64,000 bases of DNA, from positions 310,001 to 374,000 of the forward strand of contig NW_027478868.1 in the NCBI RefSeq assembly GCF_051014685.1, given 5' to 3'. The notes under the pieces were generated by a model. The model searched no databases and was not told the origin of the DNA. It saw only the letters and a program-made list of their open reading frames with translations. The translations under genes and the position numbers were made by a program. The first letter of the stretch is position 1; each line of letters opens with the position of its first letter. Of the stretch, positions 25,801 to 41,500 are shown in pieces. This DNA comes from Ptiloglossa arizonensis (taxonomy: Eukaryota > Arthropoda > Insecta > Hymenoptera > Colletidae).

Positions 25801-26500
25801 GTAGAAACTCGCCCGATTACAAAGGTATGTGTATTTTTTCCCTAGGCCATTCTGGTTAAGCGTTTGGAGCAGCAGAATTGCGAAAAATATGTTGCCTTCT
25901 CAACCATTTCTTGGCTTCAAACTCTCATATCTCGCGAGCGGATTGACCTAACCCAAAAATTACTACTGCATCTGAAAGTAGAAGCTCGCCCGATTACAAC
26001 GGTATGTGTATTTTTTCCCTAGGCCATTCTGGTTAAGCGTTTGGAGCAGCAGAATTGCGAAAAATTTTTTGCCTTCTCAACCATTTCTTGGCTTCAAACT
26101 CCCATATCTCGCGAACGGATTGACCTAACCCAAAAATTCCTGTTGCGTCTGAAAGTAGAAACTCGCCCGATTACAACGGTATGTGTATTTTTTCCCTAGG
26201 CCATTCTGGTTAAGCGTTTGGAGCAGCAGAATTGCGAAAAATTTGTTGCCTTTTCAACCATTTCTTGGCTTCAAACTCCCATATCTCGCGAACGGATTGA
26301 CCTAACCCAAAAATTCCTGTTGCGTCTGAAAGTAGAAACTCGCCCTATTAAAACGGTGTGTGTATTTTTTCCCTAGGCCATTCTGGTTAAACGTTTGGAG
26401 CAGCAGAATTGCGAAAAATTTTTTGTCGTTTTAACCATGTCTTGGCTTCAAACTCCCATATCTCGCGAACGGATTGACCTAACCCAAAAATTCCTATTGC
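22873..26500 (+). repeat. Satellite segment leading into the 17-monomer HOR domain
   Basis: About 20 monomers. It starts with the right half of the 16-monomer duplication and continues with mixed types. The GAGCGGATTG monomer at 25936 is 9735 bp (55 monomers) from its relative at 16201. From 25504 the order HindIII unit, CTAGTCCATTC unit, ACCCTTTCTTGG unit, ATATGTTGCC/GAGCGG unit appears, which is the module used repeatedly in the next domain. Confidence 0.78.
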
Positions 26501-29500
26501 ATCTGAAAGTAGAAACTCGACCGATTACAACGGTATGTGTATTTTTTCCCTAGGCCATTCTGGTTAAGCGTTTGGAGCAGCAGAATTGCGAAAAATTTGT
26601 TGCCTTCTCAACCATTTCTTGGCTTCGAACTCGCATATCTCGCGAACCGATTGACCTAACCCAAAAATTACTACTGCATCTGAAAGTAGAAGCACGCCCG
26701 ATTACAGCGGTATGTGTATTTCTTCCCTAGGCCATTCTGGTTAAGCGTTTGGAGCAGCAGAATTGCGAAAAATTTTTTGCCTTCTCAACCATTTCTTGGC
26801 TTCAAACTCCCATATCTCGCGAACGGATTGACCTAACCCAAAAATGCCTGTTGCGTCTGAAAGTAGAAACTCGCCCGATTACAACGGTATGTGTATTTTT
26901 TCCCTAGGCCATTCTGGTTAAGCTTTTGGAGCAGCAGAAGTGCGAAAAATTTGTTGTCTTCTCAACCATTTCTTAGCTTCAAACTCCCATATCTCGCGAA
27001 CGGATTGACCTAACCCAAAAATTCCTATTGCATCTGAAAGTAGAAACTCGCCCGATTGCAACGGTATGTGTATTTTTTCCCTAGTCCATTCTGGTTAAGC
27101 GTTTGGAGCAGCAGAATTGCGAAAAATTTTTTGCCTTCTCAACCCTTTCTTGGCTTCAAACTCCCATATCTCGCGAACGGATTGACCTAACCCAAAAATT
27201 CCTGTTGCGTCTGAAAGTAGAAACTCGCCCGATTACAAAGGTATGTGTATTTTTTCCCTAGGCCATTCTGGTTAAGCGTTTGGAGCAGCAGAATTGCGAA
27301 AAATATGTTGCCTTCTCAACCATTTCTTGGCTTCAAACTCTCATATCTCGCGAGCGGATTGACCTAACCCAAAAATTACTACTGCATCTGAAAGTAGAAG
27401 CTCGCCCGATTACAACGGTATTTGTATTTTTTCCCTAGGCCATTCTGGTTAAGCGTTTGGAGCAGCAGAATTGCGAAAAATTTTTTGCCTTCTCAACCAT
27501 TTCTTGGCTTCAAACTCCCATATCTCGCGAACGGATTGACCTAACCGAAAAATGCCAGTTGCGTCTGAAAGTAGAAACTCGCCCGATTACAACGGTATGT
27601 GTATTTTTTCCCTAGGCCATTCTGGTTAAGCGTTTGGAGCAGCAGAATTGCGAAAAATTTGTTGCCTTTTCAACCATTTCTTGGCTTCAAACTCCCATAT
27701 CTCGCGAACGGATTGACCTAACCCAAAAATTCCTGTTGCGTCTGAAAGTAGAAACTCGCCCTATTAAAACGGTGTGTGTATTTTTTCCCTAGGCCATTCT
27801 GGTTAAACGTTTGGAGTAGCAGAATTGCGAAAAATTTTTTGTCTTTTTAACCATTTCTTGGCTTCAAACTCCCATATCTCGCGAACGGATTGACCTAACC
27901 CAAAAATTCCTATTGCATCTGAAAGTAGAAACTCGCCCGATTACAACGGTATGTGTATTTTTTCCCTAGGCCATTCTGGTTAAGCGTTTGGAGCAGCAGA
28001 ATTGCGAAAAATTTGTTGCCTTCTCAACCATTTCTTGGCTTCGAACTCGCATATCTCGCGAACCGATTGACCTAACCCAAAAATTACTACTGCATCTGAA
28101 AGTAGAAGCACGCCCGATTACAGCGGTATGTGTATTTCTTCCCTAGGCCATTCTGGTTAAGCGTTTGGAGCAGCAGAATTGCGAAAAATTTTTTGCCTTC
28201 TCAACCATTTCTTGGCTTCAAACTCCCATATCTCGCGAACGGATTGACCTAACCCAAAAATGCCTGTTGCGTCTGAAAGTAGAAACTCGCCCGATTACAA
28301 CGGTATGTGTATTTTTTCCCTAGGCCATTCTGGTTAAGCGTTTGGAGCAGCAAAAGTGCGAAAAATTTGTTGTCTTCTCAACTATTTCTTAACTTCAAAC
28401 TCCCATATCTCGCGAACGGATTGACCTAACCCAAAAATTCCTATTGCATCTGAGAGTAGAAACTCGCCCGATTACAACGGTATGTGTATTTTTTCCCTAG
28501 GCCATTCTGGTTAAGCGTTTGGAGCAGCAGAATTGCGATAAATTTTTTGCCTTCTCAACCATTTCTTGTCTTCAAACTCCCATATCTCGCGAACGGATTG
28601 ACCTAACCAAAAAATTCCTTTTGCATCTGAAAGTAGAAACTCGCCCGATTACAACGGTATGTGTATTTTTTCCCTAGGCCATTCTGGTTAAGCGTTTGGA
28701 GAAGCAGAATTGCGAAAAATTTTGTGCCTTCTCAACCATTTCTTTGCTTCAAACTCCCATATCTCGCGAACGGATTGACCTAACCCAAAAATTCCTGTTG
28801 CATCTGAAAGTAGAAACTCGCCCGATTACAACGGTATGTGTATTTTTTCCCTAGGCCATTCTGGTTAAGCGTTTGGAGCAGCAGAATTGCAAAAAATTTT
28901 TTGCCTTCTCAACCATTTCTTGCCTTCAAACTCCCATAACTCGCGAACGGATTGACCTGACCCAAAAATTCCTATTGCATCGGAAAGTAGAAGCTCGCCC
29001 GATTACAACGGTATGTGTATTTTTTCCCTAGGCCATTCTGGTTAAGCGTTTGGAGCAGCAGAATTGCGAAAAATTTTATGCCTTCTCAACCATTTCTTGG
29101 CTTCAAACTCCCATATCTCGCGAACGGATTAACCTAACCCAAAAATTCCTATTGCATCTGAAAGTAGAATCTCGCCCGATTACAACGGTATGTGTATTTT
29201 TTCCCTAGGCCATTCTGGTTAAGCCTTTGGAGCGGCAGAATTGCGAAAAATTTTTTGTCTTTTTAACCATTTCTTGGCTTCAAACTCCCATATCTCGCGA
29301 ACGGATTGACCTAACCCAAAAATTCCTATTGCATCTGAAAGTAGAAACTCGCCCGATTACAACGGTATGTGTATTTTTTCCCTAGGCCATTCTGGTTAAG
29401 CGTTTGGAGCAGCAGAATTGCGAAAAATTTGTTGTCTTCTCAACCATTTCTTAGCTTCAAACTCCCATATCTCGCGAACGGATTGACCTAACCCAAAAAT

Positions 29501-32500
29501 TCCTATTGCATCTGAAAGTAGAAACTCGCCCGATTACAACGGTATGTGTATTTTTTCCCTAGGCCATTCTGGTTAAGCGTTTGGAGCAGCAGAATTGCGA
29601 AAAATTTGTTGCCTTCTCAACCATTTCTTGGCTTCGAACTCGCATATCTCGCGAACCGATTGACCTAACCCAAAAATTACTACTGCATCTGAAAGTAGAA
29701 GCACGCCCGATTACAGCGGTATGTGTATTTCTTCCCTAGGCCATTCTGGTTAAGCGTTTGGAGCAGCAGAATTGCGAAAAATTTTTTGCCTTCTCAACCA
29801 TTTCTTGGCTTCAAACTCCCATATCTCGCGAACGGATTGACCTAACCCAAAAATGCCTGTTGCGTCTGAAAGTAGAAACTCGCCCGATTACAACGGTATG
29901 TGTATTTTTTCCCTAGGCCATTCTGGTTAAGCTTTTGGAGCAGCAGAAGTGCGAAAAATTTGTTGTCTTCTCAACCATTTCTTAGCTTCAAACTCCCATA
30001 TCTCGCGAACGGATTGACCTAACCCAAAAATTCCTATTGCATCTAAAAGTAGAAACTCGCCCGATTACAACGGTATGTGTATTTTTTCCCTAGGCCATTC
30101 TGGTTAAGCGTTTGGAGCAGCAGAATTGCGAAAAATTTGTTGCCTTCTCAACCATTTCTTGGCTTCGAACTCGCATATCTCGCGAACCGATTGACCTAAC
30201 CCAAAAATTACTACTGCATCTGAAAGTAGAAGCACGCCCGATTACAGCGGTATGTGTATTTCTTCCCTAGGCCATTCTGGTTAAGCGTTTGGAGCAGCAG
30301 AATTGCGAAAAATTTTTTGCCTTCTCAACCATTTCTTGGCTTCAAACTCCCATATCTCGCGAACGGATTGACCTAACCCAAAAATGCCTGTTGCGTCTGA
30401 AAGTAGAAACTCGCCCGATTACAACGGTATGTGTATTTTTTCCCTAGGCCATTCTGGTTAAGCTTTTGGAGCAGCAGAAATGCGAAAAATTTGTTGTCTT
30501 CTCAACCATTTCTTAGCTTCAAACTCCCATATCTCGCGAACGGATTGACCTAACCCAAAAATTCCTATTGCATCTGAAAGTAGAAACTCGCCCGATTGCA
30601 ACGGTATGTGTATTTTTTCCCTAGTCCATTCTGGTTAAGCGTTTGGAGCAGCAGAATTGCGAAAAATTTTTTGCCTTCTCAACCCTTTCTTGGCTTCAAA
30701 CTCCCATATCTCGCGAACGGATTGACCTAACCCAAAAATTCCTGTTGCGTCTGAAAGTAGAAACTCGCCCGATTACAAAGGTATGTGTATTTTTTCCCTA
30801 GGCCATTCTGGTTAAGCGTTTGGAGCAGCAGAATTGCGAAAAATATGTTGCCTTCTCAACCATTTCTTGGCTTCAAACTCTCATATCTCACGAGCGGATT
30901 GACCTAACCCAAAAATTACTACTGCATCTGAAAGTAGAAGCTCGCCCGATTACAACGGTATGTGTATTTTTTCCCTAGGCCATTCTGGTTAAGCGTTTGG
31001 AGCAGCAGAATTGCGAAAAATTTTTTGCCTTCTCAACCATTTCTTGGCTTCAAACTCCCATATCTCGCGAACGGATTGACCTAACCGAAAAATGCCAGTT
31101 GCGTCTGAAAGTAGAAACTCGCCCGATTACAACGGTATGTGTATTTTTTCCCTAGGCCATTCTGGTTAAGCGTTTGGAGCAGCAGAATTGCGAAAAATTT
31201 TTTGCCTTCTCAACCATTTCTTGGCTTCAAACTCCCATATCTCGCGAACGGATTGACCTAACCCAAAAATGCCTGTTGCGTCTGAAAGTAGAAACTCGCC
31301 CGATTACAACGGTATGTGTATTTTTTCCCTAGGCCATTCTGGTTAAGCGTTTGGAGCAGCAAAAGTGCGAAAAATTTGTTGTCTTCTCAACTATTTCTTA
31401 ACTTCAAACTCCCATATCTCGCGAACGGATTGACCTAACCCAAAAATTCCTATTGCATCTGAGAGTAGAAACTCGCCCGATTACAACGGTATGTGTATTT
31501 TTTCCCTAGGCCATTCTGGTTAAGCGTTTGGAGCAGCAGAATTGCGATAAATTTTTTGCCTTCTCAACCATTTCTTGTCTTCAAACTCCCATATCTCGCG
31601 AACGGATTGACCTAACCAAAAAATTCCTTTTGCATCTGAAAGTAGAAACTCGCCCGATTACAACGGTATGTGTATTTTTTCCCTAGGCCATTCTGGTTAA
31701 GCGTTTGGAGAAGCAGAATTGCGAAAAATTTTGTGCCTTCTCAACCATTTCTTTGCTTCAAACTCCCATATCTCGCGAACGGATTGACCTAACCCAAAAA
31801 TTCCTGTTGCATCTGAAAGTAGAAACTCGCCCGATTACAACGGTATGTGTATTTTTTCCCTAGGCCATTCTGGTTAAGCGTTTGGAGCAGCAGAATTGCA
31901 AAAAATTTTTTGCCTTCTCAACCATTTCTTGCCTTCAAACTCCCATAACTCGCGAACGGATTGACCTGACCCAAAAATTCCTATTGCATCGGAAAGTAGA
32001 AGCTCGCCCGATTACAACGGTATGTGTATTTTTTCCCTAGGCCATTCTGGTTAAGCGTTTGGAGCAGCAGAATTGCGAAAAATTTTATGCCTTCTCAACC
32101 ATTTCTTGGCTTCAAACTCCCATATCTCGCGAACGGATTAACCTAACCCAAAAATTCCTATTGCATCTGAAAGTAGAATCTCGCCCGATTACAACGGTAT
32201 GTGTATTTTTTCCCTAGGCCATTCTGGTTAAGCCTTTGGAGCGGCAGAATTGCGAAAAATTTTTTGTCTTTTTAACCATTTCTTGGCTTCAAACTCCCAT
32301 ATCTCGCGAACGGATTGACCTAACCCAAAAATTCCTATTGCATCTGAAAGTAGAAACTCGCCCGATTACAACGGTATGTGTATTTTTTCCCTAGGCCATT
32401 CTGGTTAAGCGTTTGGAGCAGCAGAATTGCGAAAAATTTGTTGTCTTCTCAACCATTTCTTAGCTTCAAACTCCCATATCTCGCGAACGGATTGACCTAA

Positions 32501-35500
32501 CCCAAAAATTCCTATTGCATCTGAAAGTAGAAACTCGCCCGATTACAACGGTATGTGTATTTTTTCCCTAGGCCATTCTGGTTATGCGTTTGGAGCAGCA
32601 GAATTGCGAAAAATTTGTTGCCTTCTCAACCATTTCTTGGCTTCGAACTCGCATATCTCGCGAACCGATTGACCTAACCCAAAAATTACTACTGCATCTG
32701 AAAGTAGAAGCACGCCCGATTACAGCGGTATGTGTATTTCTTCCCTAGGCCATTCTGGTTAAGCGTTTGGAGCAGCAGAATTGCGAAAAATTTTTTGCCT
32801 TCTCAACCATTTCTTGGCTTCAAACTCCCATATCTCGCGAACGGATTGACCTAACCCAAAAATGCCTGTTGCGTCTGAAAGTAGAAACTCGCCCGATTAC
32901 AACGGTATGTGTATTTTTTCCCTAGGCCATTCTGGTTAAGCTTTTGGAGCAGCAGAAGTGCGAAAAATTTGTTGTCTTCTCAACCATTTCTTAGCTTCAA
33001 ACTCCCATATCTCGCGAACGGATTGACCTAACCCAAAAATTCCTATTGCATCTGAAAGTAGAAACTCGCCCGATTGCAACGGTATGTGTATTTTTTCCCT
33101 AGTCCATTCTGGTTAAGCGTTTGGAGCAGCAGAATTGCGAAAAATTTTTTGCCTTCTCAACCCTTTCTTGGCTTCAAACTCCCATATCTCGCGAACGGAT
33201 TGACCTAACCCAAAAATTCCTGTTGCGTCTGAAAGTAGAAACTCGCCCGATTACAAAGGTATGTGTATTTTTTCCCTAGGCCATTCTGGTTAAGCGTTTG
33301 GAGCAGCAGAATTGCGAAAAATATGTTGCCTTCTCAACCATTTCTTGGCTTCAAACTCTCATATCTCGCGAGCGGATTGACCTAACCCAAAAATTACTAC
33401 TGCATCTGAAAGTAGAAGCTCGCCCGATTACAACGGTATGTGTATTTTTTCCCTAGGCCATTCTGGTTAAGCGTTTGGAGCAGCAGAATTGCGAAAAATT
33501 TTTTGCCGTCTCAACCATTTCTTGGCTTCAAACTCCCATATCTCGCGAACGGATTGACCTAACCCAAAAATGCCAGTTGCGTCTGAAAGTAGAAACTCGC
33601 CCGATTACAACGGTATGTGTATTTTTTCCCTAGGCCATTCTGGTTAAGCGTTTGGAGCAGCAGAATTGCGAAAAATTTGTTGCCTTTTCAACCATTTCTT
33701 GGCTTCAAACTCCCATATCTCGCGAACGGATTGACCTAACCCAAAAATTCCTGTTGCGTCTGAAAGTAGAAACTCGCCCTATTAAAACGGTGTGTGTATT
33801 TTTTCCCTAGGCCATTCTGGTTAAACGTTTGGAGCAGCAGAATTGCGAAAAATTTTTTGTCTTTTTAACCATTTCTTGGCTTCAAACTCCCATATCTCGC
33901 GAACGGATTGACCTAACCCAAAAATTCCTATTGCATCTGAAAGTAGAAACTCGCCCGATTACAACGGTATGTGTATTTTTTCCCTAGGCCATTCTGGTTA
34001 AGCGTTTGGAGCAGCAGAATTGCGAAAAATTTGTTGCCTTCTCAACCATTTCTTGGCTTCGAACTCGCATATCTCGCGAACCGATTGACCTAACCCAAAA
34101 ATTACTACTGCATCTGAAAGTAGAAGCACGCCCGATTACAGCGGTATGTGTATTTCTTCCCTAGGCCATTCTGGTTAAGCGTTTGGAGCAGCAGAATTGC
34201 GAAAAATTTTTTGCCTTCTCAACCATTTCTTGGCTTCAAACTCCCATATCTCGCGAACGGATTGACCTAACCCAAAAATGCCTGTTGCGTCTGAAAGTAG
34301 AAACTCGCCCGATTACAACGGTATGTGTATTTTTTCCCTAGGCCATTCTGGTTAAGCGTTTGGAGCAGCAAAAGTGCGAAAAATTTGTTGTCTTCTCAAC
34401 TATTTCTTAACTTCAAACTCCCATATCTCGCGAACGGATTGACCTAACCCAAAAATTCCTATTGCATCTGAGAGTAGAAACTCGCCCGATTACAACGGTA
34501 TGTGTATTTTTTCCCTAGGCCATTCTGGTTAAGCGTTTGGAGCAGCAGAATTGCGATAAATTTTTTGCCTTCTCAACCATTTCTTGTCTTCAAACTCCCA
34601 TATCTCGCGAACGGATTGACCTAACCAAAAAATTCCTTTTGCATCTGAAAGTAGAAACTCGCCCGATTACAACGGTATGTGTATTTTTTCCCTAGGCCAT
34701 TCTGGTTAAGCGTTTGGAGAAGCAGAATTGCGAAAAATTTTGTGCCTTCTCAACCATTTCTTTGCTTCAAACTCCCATATCTCGCGAACGGATTGACCTA
34801 ACCCAAAAATTCCTGTTGCATCTGAAAGTAGAAACTCGCCCGATTACAACGGTATGTGTATTTTTTCCCTAGGCCATTCTGGTTAAGCGTTTGGAGCAGC
34901 AGAATTGCAAAAAATTTTTTGCCTTCTCAACCATTTCTTGCCTTCAAACTCCCATAACTCGCGAACGGATTGACCTGACCCAAAAATTCCTATTGCATCG
35001 GAAAGTAGAAGCTCGCCCGATTACAACGGTATGTGTATTTTTTCCCTAGGCCATTCTGGTTAAGCGTTTGGAGCAGCAGAATTGCGAAAAATTTTATGCC
35101 TTCTCAACCATTTCTTGGCTTCAAACTCCCATATCTCGCGAACGGATTAACCTAACCCAAAAATTCCTATTGCATCTGAAAGTAGAATCTCGCCCGATTA
35201 CAACGGTATGTGTATTTTTTCCCTAGGCCATTCTGGTTAAGCCTTTGGAGCGGCAGAATTGCGAAAAATTTTTTGTCTTTTTAACCATTTCTTGGCTTCA
35301 AACTCCCATATCTCGCGAACGGATTGACCTAACCCAAAAATTCCTATTGCATCTGAAAGTAGAAACTCGCCCGATTACAACGGTATGTGTATTTTTTCCC
35401 TAGGCCATTCTGGTTAAGCGTTTGGAGCAGCAGAATTGCGAAAAATTTGTTGCCTTCTCAACCCTTTCTTGGCTTCAAACTCGCATATCTCGCGAACCGA

Positions 35501-38500
35501 TTGACCTAACCCAAAAATTACTACTGCATCTGAAAGTAGAAGCACGCCCGATTACAGCGGTATGTGTATTTCTTCCCTAGGCCATTCTGGTTAAGCGTTT
35601 GGAGCAGCAGAATTGCGAAAAATTTTTTGCCTTCTCAACCATTTCTTGGCTTCAAACTCCCATATCTCGCGAACGGATTGACCTAACCCAAAAATGCCTG
35701 TTGCGTCTGAAAGTAGAAACTCGCCCGATTACAACGGTATGTGTATTTTTTCCCTAGGCCATTCTGGTTAAGCTTTTGGAGCAGCAGAAGTGCGAAAAAT
35801 TTGTTGTCTTCTCAACCATTTCTTAGCTTCAAACTCCCATATCTCGCGAACGGATTGACCTAACCCAAAAATTCCTATTGCATCTGAAAGTAGAAACTCG
35901 CCCGATTGCAACGGTATGTGTATTTTTTCCCTAGTCCATTCTGGTTAAGCGTTTGGAGCAGCAGAATTGCGAAAAATTTTTTGCCTTCTCAACCCTTTCT
36001 TGGCTTCAAACTCCCATATCTCGCGAACGGATTGACCTAACCCAAAAATTCCTGTTGCGTCTGAAAGTAGAAACTCGCCCGATTACAAAGGTATGTGTAT
36101 TTTTTCCCTAGGCCATTCTGGTTAAGCGTTTGGAGCAACAGAATTGCGAAAAATATGTTGCCTTCTCAACCATTTCTTGGCTTCAAACTCTCATATCTCG
36201 CGAGCGGATTGACCTAACCCAAAAATTACTACTGCATCTGAAAGTAGAAGCTCGCCCGATTACAACGGTATGTGTATTTTTTCCCTAGGCCATTCTGGTT
36301 AAGCGTTTGGAGCAGCAGAATTGCGAAAAATTTGTTGCCTTCTCAACCATTTCTTGGCTTCGAACTCGCATATCTCGCGAACCGATTGACCTAACCCAAA
36401 AATTACTACTGCATCTGAAAGTAGAAGCACGCCCGATTACAGCGGTATGTGTATTTCTTCCCTAGGCCATTCTGGTTAAGCGTTTGGAGCAGCAGAATTG
36501 CGAAAAATTTTTTGCCTTCTCAACCATTTCTTGGCTTCAAACTCCCATATCTCGCGAACGGATTGACCTAACCCAAAAATGCCTGTTGCGTCTGAAAGTA
36601 GAAACTCGCCCGATTACAACGGTATGTGTATTTTTTCCCTAGGCCATTCTGGTTAAGCGTTTGGAGCAGCAAAAGTGCGAAAAATTTGTTGTCTTCTCAA
36701 CTATTTCTTAACTTCAAACTCCCATATCTCGCGAACGGATTGACCTAACCCAAAAATTCCTATTGCATCTGAGAGTAGAAACTCGCCCGATTACAACGGT
36801 ATGTGTATTTTTTCCCTAGGCCATTCTGGTTAAGCGTTTGGAGCAGCAGAATTGCGAAAAATTTTTTGCCTTCTCAACCATTTCTTGTCTTCAAACTCCC
36901 ATATCTCGCGAACGGATTGACCTAACCAAAAAATTCCTTTTGCATCTGAAAGTAGAAACTCGCCCGATTACAACGGTATGTGTATTTTTTCCCTAGGCCA
37001 TTCTGGTTAAGCGTTTGGAGAAGCAGAATTGCTAAAAATTTTGTGCCTTCTCAACCATTTCTTTGCTTCAAACTCCCATATCTCGCGAACGGATTGACCT
37101 AACCCAAAAATTCCTGTTGCATCTGAAAGTAGAAACTCGCCCGATTACAACGGTATGTGTATTTTTTCCCTAGGCCATTCTGGTTAAGCGTTTGGAGCAG
37201 CAGAATTGCAAAAAATTTTTTGCCTTCTCAACCATTTCTTGCCTTCAAACTCCCATAACTCGCGAACGGATTGACCTGACCCAAAAATTCCTATTGCATC
37301 GGAAAGTAGAAGCTCGCCCGATTACAACGGTATGTGTATTTTTTCCCTAGGCCATTCTGGTTAAGCGTTTGGAGCAGCAGAATTGCGAAAAATTTTATGC
37401 CTTCTCAACCATTTCTTGGCTTCAAACTCCCATATCTCGCGAACGGATTAACCTAACCCAAAAATTCCTATTGCATCTGAAAGTAGAATCTCGCCCGATT
37501 ACAACGGTATGTGTATTTTTTCCCTAGGCCATTCTGGTTAAGCCTTTGGAGCGGCAGAATTGCGAAAAATTTTTTGTCTTTTTAACCATTTCTTGGCTTC
37601 AAACTCCCATATCTCGCGAACGGATTGACCTAACCCAAAAATTCCTATTGCATCTGAAAGTAGAAACTCGCCCGATTACAACGGTATGTGTATTTTTTCC
37701 CTAGGCCATTCTGGTTAAGCGTTTGGAGCAGCAGAATTGCGAAAAATTTGTTGTCTTCTCAACCATTTCTTAGCTTCAAACTCCCATATCTCGCGAACGG
37801 ATTGACCTAACCCAAAAATTCCTATTGCATCTGAAAGTAGAAACTCGCCCGATTACAACGGTATGTGTATTTTTTCCCTAGGCCATTCTGGTTAAGCGTT
37901 TGGAGCAGCAGAATTGCGAAAAATTTGTTGCCTTCTCAACCATTTCTTGGCTTCGAACTCGCATATCTCGCGAACCGATTGACCTAACCCAAAAATTACT
38001 ACTGCATCTGAAAGTAGAAGCACGCCCGATTACAGCGGTATGTGTATTTCTTCCCTAGGCCATTCTGGTTAAGCGTTTGGAGCAGCAGAATTGCGAAAAA
38101 TTTTTTGCCTTCTCAACCATTTCTTGGCTTCAAACTCCCATATCTCGCGAACGGATTGACCTAACCCAAAAATGCCTGTTGCGTCTGAAAGTAGAAACTC
38201 GCCCGATTACAACGGTATGTGTATTTTTTCCCTAGGCCATTCTGGTTAAGCTTTTGGAGCAGCAGAAGTGCGAAAAATTTGTTGTCTTCTCAACCATTTC
38301 TTAGCTTCAAACTCCCATATCTCGCGAACGGATTGACCTAACCCAAAAATTCCTATTGCATCTGAAAGTAGAAACTCGCCCGATTGCAACGGTATGTGTA
38401 TTTTTTCCCTAGTCCATTCTGGTTAAGCGTTTGGAGCAGCAGAATTGCGAAAAATTTTTTGCCTTCTCAACCCTTTCTTGGCTTCAAACTCCCATATCTC

Positions 38501-41500
38501 GCGAACGGATTGACCTAACCCAAAAATTCCTGTTGCGTCTGAAAGTAGAAGCACGCCCGATTACAGCGGTATGTGTATTTCTTCCCTAGGCCATTCTGGT
38601 TAAGCGTTTGGAGCAGCAGAATTGCGAAAAATTTTTTGCCTTCTCAACCATTTCTTGGCTTCAAACTCCCATATCTCGCGAACGGATTGACCTAACCCAA
38701 AAATTCCTATTGCATCTGAAAGTAGAAACTCGCCCGATTACAACGGTATGTGTATTTTTTCCCTAGGCCATTCTGGTTAAGCGTTTGGAGCAGCAGAATT
38801 GCGAAAAATTTGTTGTCTTCTCAACCATTTCTTAGCTTCAAACTCCCATATCTCGCGAACGGATTGACCTAACCCAAAAATTCCTATTGCATCTGAAAGT
38901 AGAAACTCGCCCGATTACAACGGTATGTGTATTTTTTCCCTAGGCCATTCTGGTTAAGCGTTTGGAGCAGCAGAATTGCGAAAAATTTGTTGCCTTCTCA
39001 ACCATTTCTTGGCTTCGAACTCGCATATCTCGCGAACCGATTGACCTAACCCAAAAATTACTACTGCATCTGAAAGTAGAAGCACGCCCGATTACAGCGG
39101 TATGTGTATTTCTTCCCTAGGCCATTCTGGTTAAGCGTTTGGAGCAGCAGAATTGCGAAAAATTTTTTGCCTTCTCAACCATTTCTTGGCTTCAAACTCC
39201 CATATCTCGCGAACGGATTGACCTAACCCAAAAATGCCTGTTGCGTCTGAAAGTAGAAACTCGCCCGATTACAACGGTATGTGTATTTTTTCCCTAGGCC
39301 ATTCTGGTTAAGCTTTTGGAGCAGCAGAAGTGCGAAAAATTTGTTGTCTTCTCAACCATTTCTTAGCTTCAAACTCCCATATCTCGCGAACGGATTGACC
39401 TAACCCAAAAATTCCTATTGCATCTGAAAGTAGAAACTCGCCCGATTGCAACGGTATGTGTATTTTTTCCCTAGTCCATTCTGGTTAAGCGTTTGGAGCA
39501 GCAGAATTGCGAAAAATTTTTTGCCTTCTCAACCCTTTCTTGGCTTCAAACTCCCATATCTCGCGAACGGATTGACCTAACCCAAAAATTCCTGTTGCGT
39601 CTGAAAGTAGAAACTCGCCCGATTACAAAGGTATGTGTATTTTTTCCCTAGGCCATTCTGGTTAAGCGTTTGGAGCAGCAGAATTGCGAAAAATATGTTG
39701 CCTTCTCAACCATTTCTTGGCTTCAAACTCTCATATCTCGCGAGCGGATTGACCTAACCCAAAAATTACTACTGCATCTGAAAGTAGAAGCTCGCCCGAT
39801 TACAACGGTATGTGTATTTTTTCCCTAGGCCATTCTGGTTAAGCGTTTGGAGCAGCAGAATTGCGAAAAATTTTTTGCCTTCTCAACCATTTCTTGGCTT
39901 CAAACTCCCATATCTCGCGAACGGATTGACCTAACCCAAAAATGCCAGTTGCGTCTGAAAGTAGAAACTCGCCCGATTACAACGGTATGTGTATTTTTTC
40001 CCTAGGCCATTCTGGTTAAGCGTTTGGAGCAGCAGAATTGCGAAAAATTTGTTGCCTTTTCAACCATTTCTTGGCTTCAAACTCCCATATCTCGCGAACG
40101 GATTGACCTAACCCAAAAATTCCTGTTGCGTCTGAAAGTAGAAACTCGCCCTATTAAAACGGTGTGTGTATTTTTTCCCTAGGCCATTCTGGTTAAACGT
40201 TTGGAGCAGCAGAATTGCGAAAAATTTTTTGTCTTTTTAACCATTTCTTGGCTTCAAACTCCCATATCTCGCGAACGGATTGACCTAACCCAAAAATTCC
40301 TATTGCATCTGAAAGTAGAAACTCGCCCGATTACAACGGTATGTGTATTTTTTCCCTAGGCCATTCTGGTTAAGCGTTTGGAGCAGCAGAATTGCGAAAA
40401 ATTTGTTGCCTTCTCAACCATTTCTTGGCTTCGAACTCGCATATCTCGCGAACCGATTGACCTAACCCAAAAATTACTACTGCATCTGAAAGTAGAAGCA
40501 CGCCCGATTACAGCGGTATGTGTATTTCTTCCCTAGGCCATTCTGGTTAAGCGTTTGGAGCAGCAGAATTGCGAAAAATTTTTTGCCTTCTCAACCATTT
40601 CTTGGCTTCAAACTCCCATATCTCGCGAACGGATTGACCTAACCCAAAAATGCCTGTTGCGTCTGAAAGTAGAAACTCGCCCGATTACAACGGTATGTGT
40701 ATTTTTTCCCTAGGCCATTCTGGTTAAGCGTTTGGAGCAGCAAAAGTGCGAAAAATTTGTTGTCTTCTCAACTATTTCTTAACTTCAAACTCCCATATCT
40801 CGCGAACGGATTGACCTAACCCAAAAATTCCTATTGCATCTGAGAGTAGAAACTCGCCCGATTACAACGGTATGTGTATTTTTTCCCTAGGCCATTCTGG
40901 TTAAGCGTTTGGAGCAGCAGAATTGCGATAAATTTTTTGCCTTCTCAACCATTTCTTGTCTTCAAACTCCCATATCTCGCGAACGGATTGACCTAACCAA
41001 AAAATTCCTTTTGCATCTGAAAGTAGAAACTCGCCCGATTACAACGGTATGTGTATTTTTTCCCTAGGCCATTCTGGTTAAGCGTTTGGAGAAGCAGAAT
41101 TGCGAAAAATTTTGTGCCTTCTCAACCATTTCTTTGCTTCAAACTCCCATATCTCGCGAACGGATTGACCTAACCCAAAAATTCCTGTTGCATCTGAAAG
41201 TAGAAACTCGCCCGATTACAACGGTATGTGTATTTTTTCCCTAGGCCATTCTGGTTAAGCCTTTGGAGCGGCAGAATTGCGAAAAATTTTTTGTCTTTTT
41301 AACCATTTCTTGGCTTCAAACTCCCATATCTCGCGAACGGATTGACCTAACCCAAAAATTCCTATTGCATCTGAAAGTAGAAACTCGCCCGATTACAACG
41401 GTATGTGTATTTTTTCCCTAGGCCATTCTGGTTAAGCGTTTGGAGCAGCAGAATTGCGAAAAATTTGTTGCCTTCTCAACCATTTCTTGGCTTCAAACTC